Counted from the first letter of the stretch, positions 7,518-16,872 are shown. The stretch is 64,000 bases of DNA from Methylocystis rosea SV97 (GCF_000372845.1 NZ_KB889963.1:3431646-3495645), one strand, 5' to 3'. The notes: generated by a model from the sequence alone, not told the origin. Translations and numbers: made by a program.

Positions 7518-8810
7518 ATGACTGAGACCCGAGCGCTCGATCAAGAAACGATCTCAAAGGGGCGACCGCCTGTCTCATCGGCGCACGCGACGCCACGTCG
7601 ATTTGGATGGTTCGTTCCGGCAACCCTTGTCATCATCGCGGTCGCGTTTGGCAGCGTGGCGCTTTTCTGGACGATGAGCAGAGAGAGCTCGCTGCCTTAT
7701 GTGACCCAGAAGGTCACTCGCGGGCCGATCTTGCGCACTGTGACGGCGAGCGGCACGATCAATCCTGTCATCACCGTGCAAGTCGGCTCATATGTTTCGG
7801 GCGTCATTCAATCGCGCTATTGCGACTACAATACACAAGTGAAGCAGGGACAGCTCTGCGCTAAGATCGACCCGCGTCCCTACCAGATCGTCGTCGATCA
7901 AGACAAAGCCAATCTTGCCGTCGCGCGGGCCCAACTCATCAAAGACAAGGCTAACCTCGCTTATGCGAAGGCGAGTTACGAGCGCCACCAGAGACTCGCC
8001 CCGAGCAAGGTGATTTCTCGAGACGCCCTGGATAATGCAAAAAATGCCTATGATCAGGCGCAGGCGCAGATCGGACTGGACGAGGCCACGATCGACTTGC
8101 GCGCAGCGGAGCTGCGTGCGGCCGAAATCAACCTCGGCTACACCGATATTATTTCGCCGGTCGATGGAACGGTCGTGTCGCGCAGCGTGGAAATGGGTCA
8201 GACGGTCGCCGCAAGCTTTCAGACGCCAACCCTCTTTTTGGTCGCGACGGATTTGACGATCATGCAAGTCGATACAAATGTCTCCGAGAGCGACATCGGC
8301 GCAATCAAGCTAGACAATAAGGCGTCTTTTACGGTCGAATCCTTCCCCAATCTTCCGTTCAGGGGCGAGGTGACGCAGGTTCGGCAATCCCCACAGACGA
8401 TCCAGAACGTCGTCACCTACGACGCCGTCATCAGCGCGCCGAATGCGGACGCGCTGTTGAAGCCGGGCATGACGGCGACCGTGCGCATCGTCGTAGACGA
8501 ACGTGACGACGCCTTGCGCGCGCCCTACCAGGCGTTTCGCTATACGCCCGGGGGCGTCGCGGCGCTTTCAAAATCGCCTGACGATTCGCCCGCCGTTCCT
8601 GACGGCAGTGTGCGGCTGTGGGTCTTGCGGGATGGCCGCCCGCAGCCAGCCGTCGTTTTCCCGGGACTCGACGACGACACTTACACTGAGATCGTCAAAG
8701 GCGATCTTCAGGTCGGAGACGAGGTCATTCTCGGCGAGGCGGAGAGCGCCGCCGCTTCGCAGAAGCCCGGCTTCGCGTCGTCCCGCCGCTCGCGGGAGCG
8801 AAAGGACTGA
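7518..8810 (+). CDS. macA: MacA-like periplasmic adaptor of a tripartite efflux/secretion system
   Basis: Encodes a 430-residue membrane-fusion protein that links an inner-membrane transporter to an outer-membrane TolC-type channel. A membrane anchor (about residues 31-51, WFVPATLVIIAVAFGSVALF) is followed by the split lipoyl domain (VGSYVSGVIQ ... NLGYTDIISPVDGTVVSR), an alpha-helical hairpin (QDKANLAVARAQLIKDKANL) and the beta-barrel (PFRGEVTQVRQSP). The family call rests on this order and on the macB gene 8 bases downstream. The ATG at 7518 is chosen as closer to normal MacA length; an in-frame ATG at 7482 is possible. No tolC is in the window. Substrate unknown (macrolides, peptides or lipids in other systems). 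Confidence 0.88.
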   Translation: MTETRALDQETISKGRPPVSSAHATPRRFGWFVPATLVIIAVAFGSVALFWTMSRESSLPYVTQKVTRGPILRTVTASGTINPVITVQVGSYVSGVIQSRYCDYNTQVKQGQLCAKIDPRPYQIVVDQDKANLAVARAQLIKDKANLAYAKASYERHQRLAPSKVISRDALDNAKNAYDQAQAQIGLDEATIDLRAAELRAAEINLGYTDIISPVDGTVVSRSVEMGQTVAASFQTPTLFLVATDLTIMQVDTNVSESDIGAIKLDNKASFTVESFPNLPFRGEVTQVRQSPQTIQNVVTYDAVISAPNADALLKPGMTATVRIVVDERDDALRAPYQAFRYTPGGVAALSKSPDDSPAVPDGSVRLWVLRDGRPQPAVVFPGLDDDTYTEIVKGDLQVGDEVILGEAESAAASQKPGFASSRRSRERKD

Positions 8811-8818
8811 TCGACATC

Positions 8819-10942
8819 ATGGGCGACGTCGTCATCGACGTGAGAAATGTCACGCGGACATTCACGCTCGGCGATGTGGAGGTTCATGCGTTACGCGGAG
8901 TTTCCCTGACAATCGCTCGCGGCGAATTCGTCGCGATCATGGGCGCGTCGGGATCGGGCAAATCCACTCTGATGGCGATTCTGGGTTGCCTCGATCAGTC
9001 GAGCAGCGGGCAATATTTTCTTGAGGGAGTCGACGTCGCGCGGCTCACCGAGCCGGAGCTGGCGCGGGTTCGTAGCGAACGGCTGGGCTTTGTCTTTCAA
9101 AGCTTCAATCTTTTAGCGCGCACCAGCGCCATCGAGAATGTCGCGCTGCCGCTGTTCTATTCCGGTGCCGCGGCAAGCGCCCTCCAAAGGAGGGAAAAGG
9201 CGCGAACGGCCCTTAAGCTGATGGGGTTGGCCAATCAGGAAAACAACACGCCAGCGCAGCTCTCTGGCGGCCAGCAGCAGCGTGTGGCGATCGCGCGCGC
9301 GCTAATCAACGCGCCGAGCGTCCTGTTCGCTGATGAGCCGACCGGCAATCTCGACAGCAAGACGTCGCATGAAATCATGGGGACTTTGACCGCGCTCAAT
9401 CGCGACCAGAATGTGACGATCATTGTCGTCACCCATGAATCAGATATCGCCGCTTACGCAGACCGGGTCGTCACGATGCGCGATGGCGAGATCGTATCAG
9501 ACGAGCCGCGGACGACATCCAAACCCCACGAACCGACGATACCTTTGGCTCCGAACGCGGTCGATAAGAGCTCGTCGAGACCGACGATTCATCCAAGCGA
9601 TCGTGCGGCGCCATGGGAATCGACGCGGGTTTCCGCCTTCGCCTTCAGCTCGATGATCCTCTCCGCCGCAATCCAGGCGATCAGCCGCAACAAGCTGCGC
9701 TCGGCGCTCACCATGCTTGGCGTCTTCATCGGTGTCGCGGCTCTCATCGCCATGGTCGCGGTCGGCAAGGGCGCCAATGAAGCGGTGCGCAGGCAGATCC
9801 AGAGCCTGGGAACAAATCTTGTGGTGGTCGTCCCCGGCGCCGTCACCTCGGGCGGCGCAAGGGCCGGCTTTGGCAGCGCCTCGACGTTGACCGTGGCCGA
9901 CGCGCACGCAATTCGCCGCGAGGCGACCGCGGTCCGTTTTGTCTCCTATCTGACGCGTCAGTTGAGCCAAGTGCAATACGCCAACAAGAACTGGACGACG
10001 AACGTCCAGGGCGTCTCGCCCAACTATCCGCCCATCACCAATTGGCGCATCGAAGTCGGCCGCGGCGTCAGCGAAGACGACGACAGAAGCGTCGCCCTTG
10101 TCGTTGTGCTCGGACGTACCGTCTACCGGGAGCTTTTCTCGCGCGATGAAAATCCGCTCGGCGCGACGATTCTGGTGAGAGGCGCGCCACTGCGGGTGAT
10201 CGGCGTGCTTGCCGCGAAGGGCCAGAGCATGTGGGGACAAGACCAGGACGATCTGGTGATGATCCCCTTCAAGACGGCAGAACAGAAGGTTCTCGGCGTC
10301 GCCTTGCCCACGCAGCAAACGAATCTGACGACCGCCTATCCGCCGCCGCCCAATCCGTTCAACCTGCAACCGCGCCTCACCGGCTACGTCAATCAGATCT
10401 ATGTGCAGGCGCCGGCGCCGGAAACAATTCAAGCCGCGATCGACGAAATCAACCAGATCCTCATGCGCCGCCACCGCATCAAACCCACCGGCGTGAAGGA
10501 TTTCAGCATCCGCAATCTCAACCAGATCGCCGAGACCGCCGAGAGCAGCAGCAAGATCATGGCGGTGCTTCTGGCCGTCGTCGCCTCCATCTCGCTTGTC
10601 GTCGGCGGCATCGGGATCATGAATATTCTGCTTGTGTCCGTGACCGAGCGCACGCGCGAAATCGGCCTGCGCATGGCGGTCGGGGCGCGGCGCCTACATG
10701 TGCTGATGCAGTTTCTGGCGGAGGCGGTGCTGATCAGCGTGACCGGCGGCATTGCGGGCATTGTTGCCGGCGTCAGCATCTCCGAAATAATCTCGCTCTT
10801 CTCGGAATGGTCCTCGCCAATTTCTCTTTCCGCCGTGGCAATCGGCTTTCTTTTTTCCGCTGCGGTCGGGATTTTCTTCGGCTATTATCCAGCGCGGAAG
10901 GCGGCTCACCTCGATCCGATTCAAGCGTTGCGTTATGAATGA
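8819..10942 (+). CDS. macB: MacB-like ABC transporter, fused ATPase and permease
   Basis: A 707-residue mechanotransmission ABC transporter. The ATPase domain has Walker A GASGSGKST (residues 42-50), signature LSGGQQQ (148-154) and Walker B VLFADEP (168-174). A linker of about 40 residues leads to the first helix (RSALTMLGVFIGVAALIAMV), a large periplasmic domain, and the C-terminal FtsX block of three helices (SLVVGGIGIMNILLVSVTER, then the EIGLRMAVGARR motif). It starts 8 bases after macA, so the two form an operon. With MacA and an outer-membrane channel it would drive export from the periplasm. No regulator is adjacent. All key residues are present. Confidence 0.92.
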   Translation: MGDVVIDVRNVTRTFTLGDVEVHALRGVSLTIARGEFVAIMGASGSGKSTLMAILGCLDQSSSGQYFLEGVDVARLTEPELARVRSERLGFVFQSFNLLARTSAIENVALPLFYSGAAASALQRREKARTALKLMGLANQENNTPAQLSGGQQQRVAIARALINAPSVLFADEPTGNLDSKTSHEIMGTLTALNRDQNVTIIVVTHESDIAAYADRVVTMRDGEIVSDEPRTTSKPHEPTIPLAPNAVDKSSSRPTIHPSDRAAPWESTRVSAFAFSSMILSAAIQAISRNKLRSALTMLGVFIGVAALIAMVAVGKGANEAVRRQIQSLGTNLVVVVPGAVTSGGARAGFGSASTLTVADAHAIRREATAVRFVSYLTRQLSQVQYANKNWTTNVQGVSPNYPPITNWRIEVGRGVSEDDDRSVALVVVLGRTVYRELFSRDENPLGATILVRGAPLRVIGVLAAKGQSMWGQDQDDLVMIPFKTAEQKVLGVALPTQQTNLTTAYPPPPNPFNLQPRLTGYVNQIYVQAPAPETIQAAIDEINQILMRRHRIKPTGVKDFSIRNLNQIAETAESSSKIMAVLLAVVASISLVVGGIGIMNILLVSVTERTREIGLRMAVGARRLHVLMQFLAEAVLISVTGGIAGIVAGVSISEIISLFSEWSSPISLSAVAIGFLFSAAVGIFFGYYPARKAAHLDPIQALRYE

Positions 10943-11304
10943 CGCAAAAGGTAACGTATCAACGCCCGCACGCCTATTCACACTTAGATTCAGCGACTGT
11001 TGTCGATTTGCATTTCAAGGTGAGACTCGCCCATTGAATGATTTCAATGAGGTGGCTGGGACTGAACTGCCCCACGGGATATCTCAATTGAGACTGCCGC
11101 CGGAATATTTGGCACTCAAAATGGGATGCGGTCGATCGACCGCAGCGTTGGGGGATGAATCCAGACCGCATCGATCCACATGACGCGCGACAGGAAGACC
11201 CAGAAGCACGAGAGGACTTTCTCCGTCAGCTGCTTCGTCGATCCAATTGGAAAGTGACCGGCGAAGTCGTGAGCGTCGCGCGTACGCAACTCAGTATTCC
11301 AAGG
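10943..11304. other. Intergenic, possible debris
   Basis: No supported gene. Around 11155-11320 a frame reads DFLRQLLRRSNWKVT ... IPRSTLFR, which resembles the last helix-turn-helix of a Fis-type regulator, but it has no proper start or domain and runs into the SRAP remnant. The stretch at about 10995-11080 has the look of an insertion-sequence end but I found no partner. Confidence 0.3.
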
Positions 11305-11799
11305 TCAACCCTTTTTCGTGTGGCGCGACATCCATTCGTTAGCCGGGCCAACAATGATCGTCGCCGAATTTTCCATTTCCTTTGTTTCCTGATTGGCGTT
11401 GCTCTCCCATAGCCCCGCCAACGCCAGCGGCTCACTGCTCGGCGACGAAATAGTGCGGCGTCTTCGCACCCTTGGCGCCTGTCCCCTCATAGAAACCTGA
11501 CGCGGGAATGATGCAGCGGCGCGACTTGAACGCTGAGCGGAACATGGGCTTCTCGGCGACCGTCTCGGCGCGCGTATTGATGTTGCGGGAAGCTCGGCTC
11601 GCGGCTTTTTCCACCCATCGGCACAAGGCCCCAAACGCATGGGGACAAGCTCGCGTCCGCCATCGTGGCGGCGGACGACCTCAATCTGTGTGGTTGGGGC
11701 GATGTTGTAGCGCGGGCGCAGGCTGCGCGGCTGGCCGATTAGATCGGCGAGCCTGTGGATTTCATCCCAGGACAGACATTGCGTGAAGCGTCCACACAT
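11305..11799 (-). pseudogene. SRAP (HMCES/YedK-like) DNA-protein crosslink protease, multiply frameshifted
   Basis: The start MCGRFTQ carries the invariant Cys2, which in SRAP proteins bonds covalently to abasic sites. Family blocks follow in changing frames: RPRYNIAPTTQ and GWKKPRAELPAT in the first, WGLVPM in a second, NTRAETVAEKPMFRSAF and RCIIPASGFYE in a third, then EPLALAGLWE and TIIVGPANEWMS back in the first. At least three single-base indels are needed, and the tail after NEWMS (normally an HDRMP motif) is missing. Either a decayed gene or an error-rich assembly. The order of blocks leaves little doubt on the family. Confidence 0.8.
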
Positions 11800-12064
11800 G
11801 GCGTAAGCTTAACGTAACGTGGTCCGGGGGCGGAGTATCCGCATTTGCGACTCGACGACCTCGCGAAATTATTCTCTTTAATGTTCTCATGTCCCGCCGT
11901 CGCATGATCCCAGCGAACACGCAGCTAGGCAAGAGGGGTTGCGCGTCGGTCGATTAGAGAAGACGATCGGCTCGGGAACAGGCGTGTCGCCGCACGTTCC
12001 CTACCCCTTTGGAACAATCTTAAACTGCAGTTGTTCTACCGTCGGTCAGCTAGGGAGATCCGTT

Positions 12065-12457
12065 ATGTCGCTAATTTATCTTACACGCGGCGCGCTTTTA
12101 ACCATCGTCGCCGCCTTTGCCCTCAGCACGGCGTGTTTCGCCGCCGATACGCAGAAATGGGCGCCGCCTAATGTCGTGGGTATGCCGGGCTACACTCCCC
12201 AAGCCCAAGAGCCGGGTCACGCTCCCCAAGGCCGAGTGCCGGCCGTGCGCCAATCGATTACCAGTTGGAGTGTCATCTCCGGCGGCTGGAAACAGTTTTC
12301 CGGTAAGGTCAAGGAGCAGTGGGGCCGTCTCACGGATGACGAGCTTGCGGAGATCAACGGCAAACGTGAAAGTTTGGAAGGGATGCTTCAGCAGAAATAT
12401 GGATACACGCCGGAGGAAGCAAAGAGAGAAGTTGATGCTTGGGTGTCGCGTAACTGA
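12065..12457 (+). CDS. CsbD-like protein with an N-terminal signal peptide
   Basis: A 130-residue protein. Residues 1-26 form a signal peptide (LLTIVAAFALSTACFAA), followed by a Pro/Gln-rich linker of about 45 residues and a CsbD domain (about 73-130: SGGWKQFSGKVKEQWGRLTD, then ELAEINGKRESLEGMLQQKYG). CsbD proteins are small, normally cytoplasmic stress proteins of unknown mechanism; an exported form is unusual. The ATG at 12065 is set by TAGGGAGAT upstream. A terminator follows the stop. Three other CsbD copies occur in the window (two broken near 20.0 and 20.4 kb, one intact at 54413), none with a signal peptide. Confidence 0.8.
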   Translation: MSLIYLTRGALLTIVAAFALSTACFAADTQKWAPPNVVGMPGYTPQAQEPGHAPQGRVPAVRQSITSWSVISGGWKQFSGKVKEQWGRLTDDELAEINGKRESLEGMLQQKYGYTPEEAKREVDAWVSRN

Positions 12458-12476
12458 GAGACGCGCCTCAACGAAA

Positions 12477-12504
12477 GGCCCTGCTCACGAGGCGGGGCTT
12501 TTTC
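12477..12504 (+). terminator. Rho-independent terminator after the CsbD gene
   Basis: A GC-rich stem (GGCCCTGC / GCGGGGCT with one wobble) around a 7-base loop is followed by five Ts, 20 bases after the stop codon at 12457. Confidence 0.65.
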
Positions 12505-12790
12505 CGTTCATGGTATCGGCCTTCGATAGCGGTGACCGGGCAGAGGTGTTGGCGGCGGCGAATGTTTCTGTTGCAGGGGCGGCCTTTCAAGCAGCCCTTC
12601 CGACGCGGGCCGATGCACGCATCATCCTGCATCAAGGCGCCGTGGTGTTGGGGCAGCATCCGGCGCCGACGACGCCGGCGCTCCCCAAACAGTTGCGGCG
12701 CTGGATTAAGGCTCGCTATCGGTTTCTTCTGTTTCTTTTTCTTGAGCACAACGGTAATCTTGCCGCCGCCCTTTGACCCCTCAATAGATT

Positions 12791-12877
12791 TCAGTGTGCT
12801 TTCTCCAAGGAAAATGTTGCCGCCAACCGCTTCAAATCGCTCAGTCTCGTTATCTCATCGGCTTTTCTGTTTGCCAT
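12791..12877 (-). pseudogene. Short basic protein, probably frameshifted
   Basis: From an ATG at 12877 the frame reads MANRKADEITRLSDLKRLAA and stops after 28 codons. Shifting one base after RLAA continues openly as NIFLGESTLKSIEGSKGGGK, then ITVVLKKKKQKK, which looks like a lysine-rich small protein. I read this as one gene of perhaps 60-70 residues with a single-base indel near 12815. No family recognised. Confidence 0.35.
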
Positions 12878-13474
12878 GTCGTCCTCCCTGAGCCGCACTC
12901 GGCACCCTGTGGGAAGCGGGCTTAGCGACCGGATCATCGTCTGGGCTGATGTCGAGACAGCAGCATTGTCGCGCGTCTTGAAGGCGCTGTCGCGGCGATG
13001 ATTCCGATTCCGAACGGCGTCCGGGTCTGGATTGAGTGGGCATACCGACATGCGGCGCGGATGCAGGGTCTGGCGCTTCAGGTTCAGAGAGTTTGAAGCG
13101 CGATCCCCATGTCGGTGATCTTTATATTTTCCGAGGTCGCCGCGGTGATCTCGCCAAGATTCTCTGGCACTGCCGCACACCGTAGCGGAATGATGCCACC
13201 CGGGTGGCGAGGCTCGCTGGCCGAGGATTTTTGTCTCACCGGCGAGGCTGCTTGGTCAAGACGACTTCGCTTGTTTACCGCCGACCCAATCCTCCAGGCA
13301 TTCTGGCAAGAGCGCCAGCTGGGACCGATCCGCACCTTCAACGAAACGTCCCATCAGATCCCGCATCAGACGATGCAGGAATCATGGCTGACTCGCGCAT
13401 TTTCACACAGCGAGGATCAGGACTTGCTCTTCGTCAGCGGCTCCTTCGCGCCAGCAGCGGTTAAAATGGGCTGG
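12878..13474. other. No supported gene
   Basis: The open frames on both strands (including one of 150 codons on the plus strand at 13109-13561) have no recognisable motif, lack ribosome binding sites and partly run antisense through the TetR gene. Confidence 0.4.
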
Positions 13475-14089
13475 CTACTTCTCATCAGCGTGCCCGCCTT
13501 CGAGCGCGTTATTCGCTCTTCTGGCTGTTTCCCTGATCAGATGAGCCAAGAGCCGCTCTAGATCCCCGCCTTCCGGCTCACCCAGCGACGCTAGGCCGAC
13601 CACGTTTCTGAGGGTGGCAACTCCGGTAATCAGCGCCGCAATCACTGCACCGTGCATCACAGGCGCGCCCAGCTTCTCCGCGAGGGGCTTCACGACTTCA
13701 TTGGCGTAGAAGTCTCGCACGATTGGACCCGCTTCGCGGCTCGCAATCGAGTTGAGGATGATGTCCAGTCCTTTGGCGCGCGTCTCGCGTGTCGCCAGCA
13801 CATCCCACGCCAAAGTCCCCGGAAGCTTGTCGGGCAATTCGTCGAAGAGATCCTTCGGTTTCACCGCAGCGCTGACAGCATCGGCAAATAGACGTTTCTT
13901 GGAACCGAAGCAGCGGTGCACGTAGGCGACGTCAAATCCGGCAGCGGCAGCAATCTCTCGCAGTCCGGTCTCCTCGTACGAGCGCCTCGAGAAATGCTCG
14001 ATGGCAGCCCCAAGAATCCGCTCCCGCGTGTCGTTCGCTACTGGCGGCCGGCCCCGCCTACGTTTTTGTACGACCGTTTCGGTAGACAT
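13475..14089 (-). CDS. TetR/AcrR family transcriptional regulator
   Basis: A 204-residue repressor. A basic leader (QKRRRGRPP) is followed by the TetR DNA-binding domain (residues about 18-65) with helix-turn-helix LREIAAAAGFDVAYVHRCFG and the SKKRLF pocket start typical of the family. The C-terminal ligand and dimer domain is helical, ending in a charged tail. The start at 14089 has a good AGGAGA upstream; a longer frame to 14137 lacks one. It is divergent from the coiled-coil gene at 14256 across a 166-bp region containing an inverted repeat, so it most likely represses itself and that gene. Ligand unknown. Confidence 0.88.
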   Translation of the reverse strand: MSTETVVQKRRRGRPPVANDTRERILGAAIEHFSRRSYEETGLREIAAAAGFDVAYVHRCFGSKKRLFADAVSAAVKPKDLFDELPDKLPGTLAWDVLATRETRAKGLDIILNSIASREAGPIVRDFYANEVVKPLAEKLGAPVMHGAVIAALITGVATLRNVVGLASLGEPEGGDLERLLAHLIRETARRANNALEGGHADEK

Positions 14090-14131
14090 CTGCGTCTCCT
14101 GTGAGCATGCGCTCACTGCCATAAATATTTT

Positions 14132-14149
14132 ACTCAACTAGTGTTGACT
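14132..14149. promoter_or_regulatory. Candidate TetR operator
   Basis: An inverted repeat ACTCAAC-TAGT-GTTGACT (one mismatch) sits in the divergent region between the TetR gene and the coiled-coil gene, and includes a TTGACT that could be a -35 box for the rightward gene. A second, looser repeat GTGAGC-ATGC-GCTCAC lies at 14101-14116, next to the TetR ribosome binding site. Confidence 0.45.
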
Positions 14150-14255
14150 AAATTTGAAGTGTCGTCTAGCCTGAAAAGCGTTGAGGGATGCTTTGGCGAC
14201 CGTTCTCATCGCGGGAATAAGAGTCCGCCGCCCTCCAGCGAGATAGGAGACAACA

Positions 14256-14870
14256 ATGACTGAGAATGGCAGCCAGCATCCGTATGTGACCTGGACGAAG
14301 CAACGGCTTGACGAGATGGATGCCGCCTTGGCGTCCATTGAGACGAAGGCGAGCCAGCTTGAGGCCGACGCCAAGAGCAAGGCGACGCAGCTGAACGCCG
14401 ACCTAAAGAAGCGGCGCGAGGATTTCGAGGCGGAGGTCAAGGCACACCTCAAGGCGGGCGAAGCAGCGTTGCAGACTTCGAAGACGCAATTGGAAAAGCA
14501 GTGGGCAAGCTTTGAAGCAGAGCTAGAGACCTACGTGGAGACGGTGTGCAAGGACATCGATCAGAAACGCACCACGTTTGCTGATATCGCCGCTGCTCAA
14601 GCGAAAACTTGGGGCGAGGCCGTCGAGAAACTTCAAACTGCTGCATCCGAGGTTGGAGCCGAAAATAGGGCCAAAGTCGACAAGGCGATTGCGCAATTGC
14701 AGGCCGGTAAGACCGAGGCCAAGGCTCGCCTCGAGGAACTCAAGCAGGCAGGGGACGAGTCTTGGGCTGCGTTGAGTGCAGCCTTGCAAACATCACGCAA
14801 GAAATTCGACGAAGCGAGCCAGAGCGCTTGGGAGGCAGTCAAGAACTCAGTGCCCACAATAAAGAGCTGA
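14256..14870 (+). CDS. Long alpha-helical coiled-coil protein, 204 aa
   Basis: An almost entirely helical, highly charged protein rich in Ala, Lys and Glu with heptad-like hydrophobic spacing (for example ALASIETKASQLEADAKSKA and AIAQLQAGKTEAKARLEELK). No signal peptide, no membrane helix, no cysteine cluster. The ATG at 14256 follows GATAGGAGACAACA, a strong ribosome binding site. It is divergent from the TetR gene, suggesting ligand-controlled expression. It loosely resembles apolipoprotein- or phasin-like helical proteins, so a surface-coating or scaffold role is possible, but I do not recognise a family. Confidence 0.7.
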   Translation: MTENGSQHPYVTWTKQRLDEMDAALASIETKASQLEADAKSKATQLNADLKKRREDFEAEVKAHLKAGEAALQTSKTQLEKQWASFEAELETYVETVCKDIDQKRTTFADIAAAQAKTWGEAVEKLQTAASEVGAENRAKVDKAIAQLQAGKTEAKARLEELKQAGDESWAALSAALQTSRKKFDEASQSAWEAVKNSVPTIKS

Positions 14871-15409
14871 TCGCTCTAAAGTGGCGCGACGCGAGCAAGC
14901 AATTTATGATGGAGGGGACAGCTCGTTCGCGTTACTCACGCCACTAACAGCACCTAAATGAGCTGCTGTTGGTGGCGCGGCGACGCTGATCAATACGGCC
15001 CCGCCTCCCAGTATTTGAGTCCCATCAAACGCTCCGTGCTCAGCCAAATGTCTCATTAGGGTCCGCAAGTGGCCATTCGCGGAGGTCTGCAATACGCCAT
15101 GAGCGTCCGGCGGCGCGCAGTTCACCTGCCGTCTCGGCGCATGGCGGACGCCGCGATCAAACCCCCAGAGTGTTGCTTCGGCCCCATCGCTTGGTTTTTT
15201 ATGAGTCCGACGGCACGGTGACGATCGCGCCGCGGTTACCGCCACTTGCCGGTGTGCTATTGACGACCAACCTATCCTCTTGGCTCCCAATGGCTGGGGC
15301 TGCGCCGCCGTCAAGGTGTTTGAGGGCGACCATCCATACTATTCCGTGCAAATTCAATGGGATCTAATGAAAGTCAAAGTACAATGCTCGCGGTTGCTAT
15401 CGGCAGAGC
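14871..15409. other. No supported gene
   Basis: Only short frames. A stretch near 15280-15400 (NGWGCAAVKVFEGDHPYY in one frame) hints at a former secreted protein but has no start or continuity. Confidence 0.35.
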
Positions 15410-15634
15410 ATGTCTTCTTACAGCGCCTCTGCATTCCCGATTTTTGGTGTGCCGGGCCATTCGACTGCAACACAGGTCCGCAACGGCGACGCTGCTGACA
15501 TAGCCGGTAAGGTTATTCGAGGTCTCCGGGGCCCCAGCAGCCACCGGGACCGTTATTATGATCGACGTCGCTACCGGGGCGACTATGATCGACGGCGCTA
15601 CCGTGACCGCGATTATGATCGCCGTCGCGACTAG
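15410..15634 (+). CDS. Small Arg/Tyr/Asp-repeat protein, 74 aa (uncertain)
   Basis: The C-terminal 30 residues are made of a repeated unit YDRRRYR/GDYDRRRYR/DRDYDRRRD; the DNA repeats CGACGTCGCTACC-like units in step. The N-terminal part (about residues 1-45) is unremarkable. A different frame upstream starts with a more signal-like peptide, so a frameshift may have separated an export signal from this tail. No family recognised. Confidence 0.35.
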   Translation: MSSYSASAFPIFGVPGHSTATQVRNGDAADIAGKVIRGLRGPSSHRDRYYDRRRYRGDYDRRRYRDRDYDRRRD

Positions 15635-15813
15635 ACCGTCGAAATCGCGAACCAGAGTGGGGGACCGGGCTCGGCGAGAATGGCTTTTGTGGGCCGCCGG
15701 ACCGGCCGCGTCGGTAGCATCTCCAGAATAAAGAGGACGCCGGCTTTTGAGAAAAAAGTCACCGTAATACGGACAGCCCAAAAGACGTTTAGTTTTTGCA
15801 AGGGAGAGAAAAA

Positions 15814-16305
15814 ATGGTCAGCAAGAATGACTTTTCCCCGGTCGAGTGGAAGAAGCTGGTCCAGGCGCCGCTGCTTGCAGGTTTCGCCGTCAGCGCCGCC
15901 GATCCTACCAGCTTCGTCGGCGCGCTGCAGGAGGCTTTCGCAAATGCGAACCAGCTTGCCGAAGCGAAATCTGGCGCAAGTGGCGAACTCGTTAAATCGA
16001 TCGCCGAGGAAATCCTGTCATCCTCGGGTCGGGCCGAGGCGCGCGAAGGCATTCGGAGCATCGTGCAGGGCGCCAAGCTCGACGAAATCAAGGGCAAGGC
16101 GCTGGACGCGCTGAAGGAAACGGCGGAAATCATCGACCGGAAGGCGCCGGGCGAAGCCGCAGCCTTCAAGGGCTGGCTCGCGCAGATCTCGAAGGCAGTA
16201 GCGGAGGCCGGCACCGAAGGCGGCTTTCTCGGTTTTGGCGGGGTGAAGGTCAGCGACGTCGAGAAGGCCACGCTCGGCGAGATATCGCAGATCCTGGGCG
16301 CGTAA
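15814..16305 (+). CDS. Conserved hypothetical protein, 163 aa
   Basis: A soluble, mostly helical, acidic protein starting MVSKNDFSPVEWKKLVQAPL, with a recognisable layout: an F(S/T)xxEW start, AGFAVSAADPTSF near residues 23-35, then DRKAPGEAAAFKGWLAQISK and a closing EGGFLGFGGVKVSDVEKATL block. I have seen this layout in uncharacterised proteins of alphaproteobacteria and cannot give it a function. The start is fixed by AAGGGAGAG upstream. No signal peptide. A 64-bp gap separates it from the next plus-strand ORF. Confidence 0.65.
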   Translation: MVSKNDFSPVEWKKLVQAPLLAGFAVSAADPTSFVGALQEAFANANQLAEAKSGASGELVKSIAEEILSSSGRAEAREGIRSIVQGAKLDEIKGKALDALKETAEIIDRKAPGEAAAFKGWLAQISKAVAEAGTEGGFLGFGGVKVSDVEKATLGEISQILGA

Positions 16306-16369
16306 AAGCGCTTCGCGAACGCCGCCGGGGTCGCATGATCCCGACAGCGCGTTCCATTGGAGGATCGAT

Positions 16370-16615
16370 ATGGCCAACGAATCGACAACGTTGAAGTCCT
16401 TCCCGAATTCGCGGGCGAGACGGTTCAGGGGCCATCTCGACGCTGGCACAGGGGGAACACTGACGCCTTTCGGACGTTCGTGCAGGCCCGCGTTGTTTGG
16501 ATATTCCGGGGACAACAAGAGTTTCGTCGAAAGCGGCGTTGTGGGAAAGATCGATTTATCGGAGAGCGTGCAGGCCGCCCTTCAGTGGATGGAATATGAG
16601 GTGCCCGCGCGCTGA
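16370..16615 (+). CDS. Hypothetical protein, 81 aa
   Basis: Starts at an ATG with a strong TTGGAGGATCGAT upstream, following the previous gene by 64 bp. The sequence is mixed, with a Gly-rich middle (GHLDAGTGGTLTPFG) and a better-formed C-terminus (GKIDLSESVQAALQWMEYEV). Just after its stop, another frame carries a protein-like stretch (VAQPYRKPEGAVGFAAKDIF, to about 16790), so this may be the first half of a frameshifted gene. Function unknown. Confidence 0.4.
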   Translation: MANESTTLKSFPNSRARRFRGHLDAGTGGTLTPFGRSCRPALFGYSGDNKSFVESGVVGKIDLSESVQAALQWMEYEVPAR

Positions 16616-16872
16616 AATCTGCGCGATCGTTTGCGGTTCGCTCCACAACGACGACGGCCGCGTCGACGCCGCGGTCGGGTACGTCGCTTCGCTGAAGCGG
16701 GGTCTGTTGGTCGAAGTCGCGCAGCCCTATCGTAAACCCGAAGGCGCTGTCGGCTTTGCGGCAAAGGACATCTTTCAAAATCTGCTTGCCAACTGTCGAG
16801 GACATTCAGATCCGCGCCACCCTCCTCCTAACCGACGACAGCCGGCGCGTCGTCATTCCGAATCGCGAACGA

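Noticed and set aside
9497-10474. Open frame of 325 codons on the minus strand
   Set aside because: Antisense of macB with Arg/His/Asp-rich shadow composition and no start signal.
11155-11412. Possible Fis-type helix-turn-helix protein
   Set aside because: Only one short helix-like match (NWKVT...IPRSTLFR); the frame then runs antisense into the SRAP remnant.
13109-13561. Open frame of 150 codons on the plus strand
   Set aside because: No ribosome site or recognisable motif, and its end lies antisense in the TetR gene.
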